A stretch of 45,396 nucleotides of DNA, taken from assembly GCA_027339205.1 (NCBI GenBank), contig DAHWOV010000094.1, positions 1 to 45,396 of the forward strand, written 5' to 3'. The position numbers and the translations under genes were made by a program. Below, one piece after another: positions 39,678 to 45,396 of this stretch; the stretch's first letter is position 1; each line of letters opens with the position of its first letter. The notes under the pieces are model-generated. The model was not told the DNA's origin and ran no database searches. It saw only the letters and a program-made list of their open reading frames with translations. This DNA is from JAJYVT01 sp027339205 (lineage in GTDB: Bacteria; Actinomycetota; Acidimicrobiia; Acidimicrobiales; RAAP-2).

Positions 39678-39712
39678 GACCCGATCCTGCCCCTGGCGCC
39701 CTCAGCGCAACA

Positions 39713-39726
39713 GGGCCGATGGTCCA
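39713..39726. promoter_or_regulatory. DosR/DevR-box-like element upstream of baeRF
   Basis: GGGCCGATGGTCCA fits GGGNC-N4-GTCC and begins 35 bases before the baeRF start, the same distance as the element before the phosphate acyltransferase. It also overlaps the ATG at 39719 of the divergent DksA-like reading frame, which argues against that ATG being used. Confidence 0.5.
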
Positions 39727-40756
39727 CGCCATTGCTGCGCCGGGCGCCGGGCCGGGGACCATCGACCCTGCGGCACCTGGCGGCATCGAGCCAGAATGCA
39801 GGTGCCGGACGGCGACGCGACACGTTGTTCGCGGAACAAGGAGGCCTCCCACGCACGGATCACGGACAAGCGGCGACGACGAGATCGAAGGCCCGCTCGA
39901 AGACAGCGCGGCGGTGCTCCGAGAACCGGTGGACCTCGCCCACTCGCTGCTCGACGAAGCGGAGCTCGGCACGGAGGAGGTGCCGCCGGCGCTCGCCGAG
40001 ATGATGGAGGCGGAGCTCGCTGCCGACCAGGCGGACGCGGTGCTCGAGGCCGGGTCCGTGCTCGTGCCCGCGCCGCCGGAGGGCAGCGACGACGAGATCG
40101 AGCCTGAGGAGCTCGAGATCCGGCTCGAATCGGAGAGCGACGGTGCCGAGCTTCTCTCGCTGCACGACGAGGAGCAGCTCTCCGAAGCGCTGCTCGACGA
40201 AGGACCCTCACTCGGTGAAGAGGAGCCTGACGCAGTCGAGGAGGCGCTGGAGCGTGCAGAGGAGCCCGACCGAGCCGAGCCGACGAGTCGTCTGGAGCGG
40301 CCCGGCGTGGCCGGCGCGGCGCGGGCCCCAAAAGCGCCTTTGCCAGACGGCCAGGAGATGATCGACCCGGCGAGGTTCCGACGGCTGCTCGAGGCGGCGC
40401 GCCAGCGGCTTGAGAGCCTGCAGGCAGAGTTCGAAGCGGAGGGGCTGCGCCAACGGTCCGAGCGAGAGGACCTGTCGTCGCTCTCGTCGATCGACCAGCA
40501 CCCCGCCGACCAGGGGACCGAGACCTTCGACCGCGAGCGCGACCTCTCGATCCGTGAACAGGTCGAAGGGGAGTTCGCAGAGGTGACGAAGGCGCTCCAG
40601 CGCCTCGAGGCCGGGACCTACGGGCGCTGCGAGGCGTGCGGACGGCCGATAGGGGTCGAGCGCCTCGAGGCCGAGCCCGCGACCCGATTCTGCCTCGACG
40701 ACCAGCTTGCGCTCGAGCGCGAGCTCGAGAGCAAGCACCGCGAGGTCGAGGCGTAG
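39719..40756 (+). CDS. DksA/TraR-type zinc-finger protein with acidic N-terminal region
   Basis: Coordinates run from the first canonical ATG, but true coding probably begins later: ATG 39719 lies inside a DosR-box-like element, codon use to about 39850 is not gene-like, and a strong AAGGAGG (39838-39844) sits 6 bases before an in-frame ACG at 39851; GTG 39912 is another option. Residues about 65-185 are very acidic (SEALLDEGPSLGEEEPDAVEE). The C-terminal 115 residues are DksA/TraR-like: coiled helices (RFRRLLEAARQRLESLQAEFE, REQVEGEFAEVTKALQRLEAGTYGRC) and a finger CEACGRPIGVERLEAEPATRFC in which the fourth Cys is Asp. It probably binds RNA polymerase under stress. It is divergent from baeRF. 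Confidence 0.82.
   Translation: MVHAIAAPGAGPGTIDPAAPGGIEPECRCRTATRHVVRGTRRPPTHGSRTSGDDEIEGPLEDSAAVLREPVDLAHSLLDEAELGTEEVPPALAEMMEAELAADQADAVLEAGSVLVPAPPEGSDDEIEPEELEIRLESESDGAELLSLHDEEQLSEALLDEGPSLGEEEPDAVEEALERAEEPDRAEPTSRLERPGVAGAARAPKAPLPDGQEMIDPARFRRLLEAARQRLESLQAEFEAEGLRQRSEREDLSSLSSIDQHPADQGTETFDRERDLSIREQVEGEFAEVTKALQRLEAGTYGRCEACGRPIGVERLEAEPATRFCLDDQLALERELESKHREVEA
39755..39768. promoter_or_regulatory. Second DosR/DevR-box-like element in the baeRF-DksA divergent region
   Basis: GGGACCATCGACCC; its reverse complement GGGTCGATGGTCCC shares 13 contiguous bases with the element upstream of the phosphoribosyltransferase fusion (42970-42983) and 11 of 14 positions with the DosR core. 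It is 42 bases (about four helical turns) from the first element, like the paired boxes of mycobacterial DosR promoters. Confidence 0.5.
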
Positions 40757-40802
40757 ACGTCGAAGCCCGGTGCGGGTCCTCGGTGCCTCCCTGGCGCCGC
40801 GC

Positions 40803-41291
40803 TCAGAGCTTGTAGCCCATCGTCCGAAGCAGCTGCTTGCGTGCCGACTCGTCCGCCGCGGTCTCCACGCCGGCCGGTGGCATGCCGTCGACGACGCCGA
40901 CGACTGCACGGCCGAACTCGGTCTGCGCGACGATCACCTCGACCTGGTTCGCCGTGGCACAGAAGATCGTGCACACCTCCGGGATATTCTTGATCGCGTT
41001 GAGCACGTTGATCGGGAAGCCCTCCCGCAGGTACACGACGAAGACGTGCCCCGCCGAGATCGACTCCGCGTTTCTCGTCGCGAGCTCCACGAGTGCTTCA
41101 TCGTTGCCCGAGCGACGGATGAGGCAGGGGCCGGAGGCCTCGGAGAACGCGAGGCCGAAGCGTAGGTGCGGCCCTGCGCTCGACATCGCCTCGTGCAGGT
41201 CCTCCACGGTCTTGATGAAGTGCGCTTGCCCGATGATGACGTTCACGTCGTCGACCTTCTCGATGGGGACCGCACTCAGTTCCAGCGCCAC
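40803..41291 (-). CDS. Adenosine-specific kinase family protein (PF04008)
   Basis: A 162-residue protein whose whole length matches the adenosine-specific-kinase family: VPIEKVDDVNVIIGQAHFIKTVEDLHEAM, LRFGLAFSEASGPCLIRRSGNDEALVELA, GHVFVVYLREGFPINVLNAIKNIPEVCTIFCATANQVEVIVAQTE and GRAVVGVVDG. The family is named from one archaeal structure/activity study, and its physiological role in bacteria is unclear. GTG 41291 has a good GGAGG site 4 bases upstream. It lies 162 bases downstream of the phosphoribosyltransferase fusion on the same strand; the gap is filled by a 9-bp repeat. It is convergent with the DksA-like gene. Confidence 0.9.
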   Translation of the reverse strand: MALELSAVPIEKVDDVNVIIGQAHFIKTVEDLHEAMSSAGPHLRFGLAFSEASGPCLIRRSGNDEALVELATRNAESISAGHVFVVYLREGFPINVLNAIKNIPEVCTIFCATANQVEVIVAQTEFGRAVVGVVDGMPPAGVETAADESARKQLLRTMGYKL

Positions 41292-41310
41292 GGTGCCTCC
41301 TCTCTCCTTG

Positions 41311-41383
41311 TTGTCTTCGTTGTCTTCGTTGTTGTCTTCGTTGTCTTCATGCGTTGGTTGTCTTCATGCGTTGGCTGTCTTCA
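41311..41383. repeat. 9-bp/17-bp tandem repeat upstream of the adenosine-kinase-family gene
   Basis: Units ttgtcttcg lie at 41311-41319, 41320-41328 and 41332-41340. A 17-bp unit ttgtcttcatgcgttgg follows at 41341-41357 and 41358-41374, with a final diverged copy. The array is non-coding and lies 20-92 bases before the GTG of the adenosine-kinase-family gene, so its length would change the 5' leader of the message. Read on the coding strand it is an AAGACAACG-type purine-rich leader. Confidence 0.88.
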
Positions 41384-41453
41384 CGGGTGCTCTCGATCCT
41401 TCTCTTGGTGGTGCGGTGCTCCTGCTCCTCCCCCATGGGCGGTGAGCCGTCGC

Positions 41454-42917
41454 TCAACCTGTCCGGTACGTCGACGCGCTGAAGTGCGTCGTGAACCAGT
41501 CGCGGGCCGCCACGGCAGCAGCCTGCAACGTGCCCGGCTCCTCGAAGAGGTGCGATGCTCCCGGTACGACCACCAGCTTGCTCTCGCAGCGCAGGAGCGC
41601 TTGTGCCTCACGGTTGAGCTCGAGGACCACGTCGTCGAGCGCTCCGACGACGAGGAGGGTCGGCGCCGTCACGTCGGGAAGCCGCAGCCTGGCGAGGTCC
41701 GGGCGCCCGCCGCGCGAGACGACCGCCGCGACGTCGGCATCTCTTCGAGCTGCCGCCCACAGCGCGGCGCCCGCCCCGGTGCTGGCACCGAAGTAGCCCA
41801 CGGGAAGCCCGGCTGAAACCGGCTGTGCGCGCAACCAGCCGGTGGCGTCCGAAAGGCGCCGGGCGAGCAGGGGGATGTCGAACACGTTGGCGCGGTCGGT
41901 CTCCTCGTCCGAGGTGAGCAAGTCGAACAGGAGCGTGCCGATCGCCGCCTCGTTGAGCACAGAGGCGACGTAACGGTTGCGCGGGCTGTGGCGGCTGCTG
42001 CCGCTTCCATGCGCGAACGCGACGATCCCGATGGCATGTTCGGGCACCGTGAGACGGCCGCCGAGCAGCACAGGCCCTGCCTCGACGTCGACGTCCTCGT
42101 CGCGAACGAAGGGAGCGCCGGGAGGGTCGCCGCGGGGAGGGTCGCCGCGGGGAGGGTCGTTGCCGGGAGGGTCGCCGCGGGGACCGCCGTCGGAGGGGTC
42201 GTCACCGGAAGGAGCGTCGGGCGGACCGCCAGTCCCCCCAAGACCCGCGTGCCCGGCTTGGGGGACCGCTGTCGCCGGCGTGCTCGGGCCGGCTCGCTCG
42301 AGGCAGTCGAGCACCTCCTCGTCGGTCGTCTGCGAGAAGTCCTCGTAGAACTGCCCGATCGCGAAGAAGGTCTCCGGAGCGACGAGGCAGACGAGCTCGT
42401 CTGCGACGTCAGCGAAGCGGCGCTCCCAGCCCGCCGGCGCGACCGGCACGGCCAGCACCACCCTCGCCGCGCCGTGGGCGCGGGCGACCTGGCAGGCGCT
42501 CCGAGCCGTGGACCCGGTCGCGATCCCGTCATCGATGATCACCGCCGTGCGTCCAGCCAGCGGCACCGGTGTGCGGTCCTTGCGAAAGCGCCTCGCCCGG
42601 CGTTCGAGCTCCGCTCTCTCGCGCGCCTCGACAGCCTCGAGCTCACGATCCGAGACCCCTGCAGCGCGGATGACCTCGTCGTTGAGCACGCGAATGCCGC
42701 CCTCGCCGATTGCGCCCATCCCGAGCTCGGGGTGGAACGGCACGCCCAGCTTCCTCACGACGATGACGTCGAGCGGCGCCCCAAGTTCGACGGCCACCTG
42801 ACAAGCGACTGGGACGCCGCCGCGCGGGAGACCCAGCACCACCAGGGGCTCGCTCCGGAGGTGCTCGAGCCTCGCGGCAAGCCGCCGACCCGCGTCGACG
42901 CGGTCCACGAACATCAT
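41454..42917 (-). CDS. Phosphoribosyltransferase fused to alpha/beta hydrolase (dienelactone-hydrolase type)
   Basis: A 487-residue fusion. Residues about 1-210: a type-I phosphoribosyltransferase with LVVLGLPRGGVPVACQVAVELGAPLDVIVVRKLG and the PRPP loop AVIIDDGIATGSTA. A linker of Gly-Asp-Pro-Pro repeats follows (15-bp units at 42120-42180). Residues about 275-487: an alpha/beta hydrolase with GIVAFAHGSGSSRHSPRN, nucleophile elbow GYFGASTGAG, the Asp in VVGALDDVV and the His in PGASHLFEE. The same domain pair occurs in Rv0571c, a DosR-regulon protein of M. tuberculosis. ATG 42917 has GAGGAG 6 bases upstream; TTG 42923 is in frame. A DosR-box-like element lies 52 bases upstream. Substrates are unknown. 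Confidence 0.9.
   Translation of the reverse strand: MMFVDRVDAGRRLAARLEHLRSEPLVVLGLPRGGVPVACQVAVELGAPLDVIVVRKLGVPFHPELGMGAIGEGGIRVLNDEVIRAAGVSDRELEAVEARERAELERRARRFRKDRTPVPLAGRTAVIIDDGIATGSTARSACQVARAHGAARVVLAVPVAPAGWERRFADVADELVCLVAPETFFAIGQFYEDFSQTTDEEVLDCLERAGPSTPATAVPQAGHAGLGGTGGPPDAPSGDDPSDGGPRGDPPGNDPPRGDPPRGDPPGAPFVRDEDVDVEAGPVLLGGRLTVPEHAIGIVAFAHGSGSSRHSPRNRYVASVLNEAAIGTLLFDLLTSDEETDRANVFDIPLLARRLSDATGWLRAQPVSAGLPVGYFGASTGAGAALWAAARRDADVAAVVSRGGRPDLARLRLPDVTAPTLLVVGALDDVVLELNREAQALLRCESKLVVVPGASHLFEEPGTLQAAAVAARDWFTTHFSASTYRTG
42120..42180 (-). repeat. 15-bp coding tandem repeat (GDPPR linker)
   Basis: Four 15-bp units of the type gggagggtcgccgcg (one variant with gttgccg) encode the GDPPR/GNDPP linker joining the phosphoribosyltransferase and hydrolase domains. 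Confidence 0.9.
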
Positions 42918-42969
42918 GGCCAACTCCTCTGCTCGTTTGCACCATTGCCGCGTCGCCTGTCCTGCGCAA

Positions 42970-42983
42970 GGGTCGATGGTCCG
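42970..42983. promoter_or_regulatory. DosR/DevR-box-like element upstream of the phosphoribosyltransferase-hydrolase gene
   Basis: GGGTCGATGGTCCG shares 13 contiguous bases (GGGTCGATGGTCC) with the reverse complement of 39755-39768. It lies 52 bases before ATG 42917, in the 151-base gap between this gene and the aldehyde dehydrogenase gene. Confidence 0.55.
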
Positions 42984-43068
42984 CGCGTCGCTGCGTTTTC
43001 CGGAGGCGCCGACGTCGTCGGGAGCCAGAAGCTGCGCCTTCCGTCCTGCTACCTCGGCACTTGTGTGC

Positions 43069-44460
43069 TCATTTCACTTCACCGGAACGGTCCGGAATGT
43101 GGATGAGCTTCTTGTTGACAAACTCCTCGATTCCAAGGGGGCCAAGCTCCCGACCCACGCCAGAGCGCTTGGTGCCGCCAAATGGCAGCTCGGGGCCACC
43201 TCCCTCAGCCTCGTTGATCCAGACCATGCCGGTGTCCAGCCGGTCGGCGACCTCGAGGGCCAGCTGCGCATCCTGCGAGAAGACTGCTGCACCGAGCCCA
43301 TAGCGAGTGTCGTTGGCGAGCGCGACCGCCTCGTCGACGCTGTGCACCTTGTAGATAACGGCAGCAGGACCGAAGAGCTCTTCACGATAGGCGCGCATCT
43401 CAGGCGTCACGCCGGTGAGGACGGTGGCCTGCACGAACGCGCCCGGGCCTTCCATCCGCCTGCCACCGAGATGCACGGTGGCACCTTTCTCAGTGGCATC
43501 GTCGATCTGCGCCATGAGAGTGCGCGCAGCTTGCTCCGACGACAGGGGACCGAAGGTCGTGTCGGGGTCCGCCGGGTCACCGGGAACCTGCTCGGCCATC
43601 GCCTTGGTGAACTCGGAGACGAACTCGTCGTAGACCCTGTCCATCACGATCACCCGCTTGGCCGCGTTGCAGGCTTGGCCGGCATTCTCCATGCGCGCGG
43701 CGACCGTCTGGCGAACGACGGCCGGGAGATCGTCGGTGTCCAAGATGATGTAGGGATCGGAGCCGCCGAGCTCGAGCACCACCTTCTTCAGGTTCTGGCC
43801 TGCGACCCCGGCCACCGCCGCACCGGCGCGCTCACTGCCGGTGACCGAGACCCCGGCCACCCTGGAGTCAGCGACCATCTCGGCGATCTGGGCATTCGTG
43901 GCGAAAATGTTGACGTAGACGTCGTCGGGAAGACCCGCTTCCCGAAAGATCTCCGCCATCGCCAGCGCCGACTCAGGGCACTGAGGCGCGTGCTTCAAGA
44001 TGACGGTGTTCCCGATCACCAGGTTGGGAGCCGAGAAGCGAGCGACCTGGTAGTACGGGTAGTTCCACGGCATGATCCCGAGCACCGGCCCGATCGGCGA
44101 CATCCGCACCCACGCCTCACCGGGCTGCGCCGACTCCAACCGCCGGTCCGCCAGCAGCTTCGGTCCCTCGTTGGCGTAGTACGCGTAGATCGACGCGCTG
44201 AAGTCGACCTCGTCGAGCGCCTCGGGCGTGGGCTTGCCCATCTCACGCGTGATGATCGAGGCCAGGTCGGCAGCTCGCTCCTTGTAGAGCTCGGACACGG
44301 CGAGCAGGAACTTCGCACGCTCTTCTCGGGACGTGGCTCGCCACGCGTCGTATGCGGCCGAGGTCCGAGCCAGCACCCCGTCCAGCTCCTCGTCGGTCGC
44401 GGTGGGGAACTCCCTCTCGACTTCCCCGGTCGCAGGGTTGGTGACCTTGTACATGCTCAA
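43069..44460 (-). CDS. NAD(P)-dependent aldehyde dehydrogenase (succinate-semialdehyde dehydrogenase-like)
   Basis: A 463-residue aldehyde dehydrogenase oxidising an aldehyde to the acid. Visible: SPIGPVLGIMPWNYPYYQVAR, VSVTGSERAGAAVAGVAGQNLKKVVLELGGSDPYI with the general-base Glu, and the catalytic Cys in ENAGQACNAAKR, then ELFGPAAVIYKV and the C-terminal ELPFGGTKRSGVGRELG. It most resembles GabD/SSADH-type enzymes. TTG 44460 is placed 7 bases after AAGGGGG; ATG 44454 (MYKVTNPATG) is the alternative, with poorer spacing. The upstream region, shared with the divergent binding-protein gene, contains a palindrome at 44775-44790 and another inverted pair (CGGAC-N5-GTCCG) at 44513-44527, 52 bases before its start. 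Confidence 0.92.
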   Translation of the reverse strand: MSMYKVTNPATGEVEREFPTATDEELDGVLARTSAAYDAWRATSREERAKFLLAVSELYKERAADLASIITREMGKPTPEALDEVDFSASIYAYYANEGPKLLADRRLESAQPGEAWVRMSPIGPVLGIMPWNYPYYQVARFSAPNLVIGNTVILKHAPQCPESALAMAEIFREAGLPDDVYVNIFATNAQIAEMVADSRVAGVSVTGSERAGAAVAGVAGQNLKKVVLELGGSDPYIILDTDDLPAVVRQTVAARMENAGQACNAAKRVIVMDRVYDEFVSEFTKAMAEQVPGDPADPDTTFGPLSSEQAARTLMAQIDDATEKGATVHLGGRRMEGPGAFVQATVLTGVTPEMRAYREELFGPAAVIYKVHSVDEAVALANDTRYGLGAAVFSQDAQLALEVADRLDTGMVWINEAEGGGPELPFGGTKRSGVGRELGPLGIEEFVNKKLIHIPDRSGEVK

Positions 44461-44871
44461 CGTGCTTCCCCCTTGTCTACGCGTCTGTCTACGCGTCCGA
44501 GACGATCACGGACGGACAGCGGGTCCGCGACGCCCTGCTGAAAGAGCCCACGCGCCGTTCGCCCGCCGGGAACAACGATGCACCGGAGGCTAACGGACCC
44601 CGCCCGCCGGTGCGCACGGTGAAGGCCTGGCTGTACAAGAGCAGTCGGGGCAGGGCGAGCGTGACGGCCGGCGGTCCGATCCTCCGTCGCGCACGCCGGG
44701 AGGCACACTTTCGAGCCGACTCCGGCCGGGGAGCGGCGCACCCGGACGCCGGCACCGGCCTGTTGACGGGCGTTGACTAAACGTTCAGTCTATGGCAGGA
44801 TCGTCATGGTCTCGAACTGTGCCGCGAAGCGCTGTGACGCTTGCAAAAGCCCAAGAGGGGGGCGTGTGAAC
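44461..44871. other. Divergent intergenic region between aldehyde dehydrogenase and solute-binding-protein genes
   Basis: These 411 bases hold no convincing gene. Next to the dehydrogenase start is a direct repeat gtctacgcgtc (about 44475-44496) and the inverted pair CGGAC-AGCGG-GTCCG (44513-44527). The middle (about 44540-44755) shows nothing recognisable. The right end has TTGACG at 44763-44768 and the palindrome at 44775-44790, then a purine-rich ribosome site (AGAGGGGGG) before ATG 44872. Confidence 0.7.
44775..44790. promoter_or_regulatory. Palindromic operator, TetR-like, upstream of the solute-binding-protein gene
   Basis: GACTAAACGTTCAGTC is an almost perfect inverted repeat (GACTNAACGTTNAGTC), the size and AACGTT-centred style of TetR-family operators. 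It overlaps candidate -35 hexamers TTGACG (44763-44768) and TTGACT (44773-44778), so a bound protein would block transcription towards the binding-protein gene. No regulator gene is adjacent within the window. Confidence 0.55.
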
Positions 44872-45396
44872 ATGTTGCCGGGATCCGTGATGTGCCCGCG
44901 GCACGCTTTCGGGCGTCGGGGGAAGAGTTCGTTCTGGCGCCGGGCTGCCGAGGCCGCTGGCGTGGCGGCGACGGTCGCGGCCCTGTGCGCCGGGACGGTC
45001 GGCCAGCCTGCCGCGTCGGCGGCCGTGAAGGCGCAGCACGTTTCGAAGGCGTCGAAGAGTCCGAAGGTGGCGACAGGCGCGATGCCGTCCTTCGCCCTCG
45101 TGATCGGCGACGTCTTCACATGGATCCTGCCCCTCGACAGCCAGCTCGGCTACGAGGGCTGGGACATCTTCGCCGAACGGGAGATGTGGCTGCCCCTCTA
45201 CTGGGTAGGGAACGGCTCGAAGACCGGGATCGACTACGCCCAGTCGGTGGGAGACCCCCCCGTCTACTCGAACCACGACAAGACCGTGACGATCACGATG
45301 AAGACCAACTTCAAGTGGTCCACAGGCGCGACCGTCACATCCAAGGACGTGAAGTTCTACTTCCAGCTCGTCGACGCCGGGAAGAAGAAGCTCGGC
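44872..45396 (+). CDS. ABC peptide-type solute-binding protein, N-terminal part (cut by window edge)
   Basis: The first 175 codons of a third SBP_bac_5-type binding protein. It begins at ATG 44872 (MLPGSVMCPRHAFG) about 9 bases after AGGGGGG; GTG 44866 is an alternative. The signal region is basic then hydrophobic (WRRAAEAAGVAATVAALCAGTVGQPAASA), followed by a short Ser-Lys linker (SKASKSPKVATG). The mature start VIGDVFTWILPLDSQLGYEGW and the stretch FKWSTGATVTSKDVKFYFQLVDAGKKKLG align closely with the protein encoded at 512-2506. The frame is open to the right edge. A TetR-like palindrome lies upstream. Confidence 0.9.
   Translation, partial: MLPGSVMCPRHAFGRRGKSSFWRRAAEAAGVAATVAALCAGTVGQPAASAAVKAQHVSKASKSPKVATGAMPSFALVIGDVFTWILPLDSQLGYEGWDIFAEREMWLPLYWVGNGSKTGIDYAQSVGDPPVYSNHDKTVTITMKTNFKWSTGATVTSKDVKFYFQLVDAGKKKLG

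Noticed and set aside
41311..41383. CRISPR-like array
   Set aside because: Units are 9-17 bp, directly adjacent and without unique spacers, and there are no cas genes. It is a simple tandem repeat.
44513..44527. CGGAC-AGCGG-GTCCG inverted pair upstream of the aldehyde dehydrogenase gene
   Set aside because: The spacer is 5 rather than 4 bases and the arms differ from the GGGNC-type element, so it is not a member of that set; it may be chance.
1..45396. Circular replicon, since a binding-protein tail is at one end and a head at the other
   Set aside because: The two fragments would leave roughly 385 residues missing in the middle, so the ends do not join into one gene. There is also no plasmid replication or partition gene.
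1..45396. rRNA, tRNA, insertion sequences, prophage or integrase sites
   Set aside because: I saw no cloverleaf-like gene ending in a T-loop/acceptor pattern, no transposase or integrase motifs and no terminal inverted repeats. Without a covariance-model search, small RNAs cannot be excluded.

Overview
The window is very GC-rich DNA, densely packed with genes, with many GTG starts and many 4-base stop/start overlaps. These traits point to a high-GC actinobacterium. The extracellular deacetylase carries 42-residue GYWLVAADGGVFSFG-type repeats, which I associate with class Acidimicrobiia, so that class is my best guess (an inference; no rRNA is present). I found no rRNA, tRNA, CRISPR array, insertion sequence or phage gene.

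Layout. 1-6276 (+): oligopeptide-type ABC uptake genes (the tail of one solute-binding protein, a second complete one, two permeases) followed by a YtcJ-like amidohydrolase. 6327-9040 (-): a secreted polysaccharide deacetylase, a phosphate acyltransferase-like enzyme and a STAS protein. 9185-16567: carbohydrate genes, namely a debranching-type glucosidase (+), and a GT4 glycosyltransferase, a tandem universal stress protein and a HAD-GH65 fusion (all -). 16647-20579: a bacterial NHEJ locus with split LigD (polymerase; phosphoesterase-ligase), a small unknown gene and divergent Ku. 20697-24498: an OpuC/ProU-type compatible-solute transporter. 24539-33929 (-): a tightly overlapping set made of RF3, an FtsX-type permease, two ABC ATPases, an MFS protein, a HAD hydrolase and an ECF sigma factor. 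34229-36419: a thiol/persulfide-type cluster (thioredoxin, DUF302, PIG-L deacetylase, CstR-like repressor, small Cys-rich protein) with two identical-architecture operators. 36498-42917: a dormancy/translation-stress island (unknown protein, multi-domain ribosome hibernation factor, baeRF release-factor-like protein, DksA-like protein, adenosine-specific-kinase family protein, phosphoribosyltransferase-hydrolase fusion). 43069-44460: an aldehyde dehydrogenase. 44872-end: the start of a third solute-binding protein.

Two regulatory systems can be read from the DNA. First, a GGGNC-N4-GTCCC-like element recurs upstream of the deacetylase, the phosphate acyltransferase, the STAS/debranching pair, the baeRF/DksA pair and the phosphoribosyltransferase fusion. 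Its core resembles the mycobacterial DosR/DevR box, and several of these genes (baeRF, hibernation factor, PRT-hydrolase, USP) belong to families found in the M. tuberculosis DosR regulon. This suggests a hypoxia/dormancy regulon. Second, the palindrome ATACCC-N4-GGGTAT lies before thioredoxin and between the CstR-like repressor and the small Cys-rich gene, which defines a local CsoR/CstR-family regulon. Other notable points are a two-ATPase ABC system whose defects fall in a single composite ATP site, a hibernation factor with extra domains, and unusually many 9-15 bp in-frame tandem repeats.
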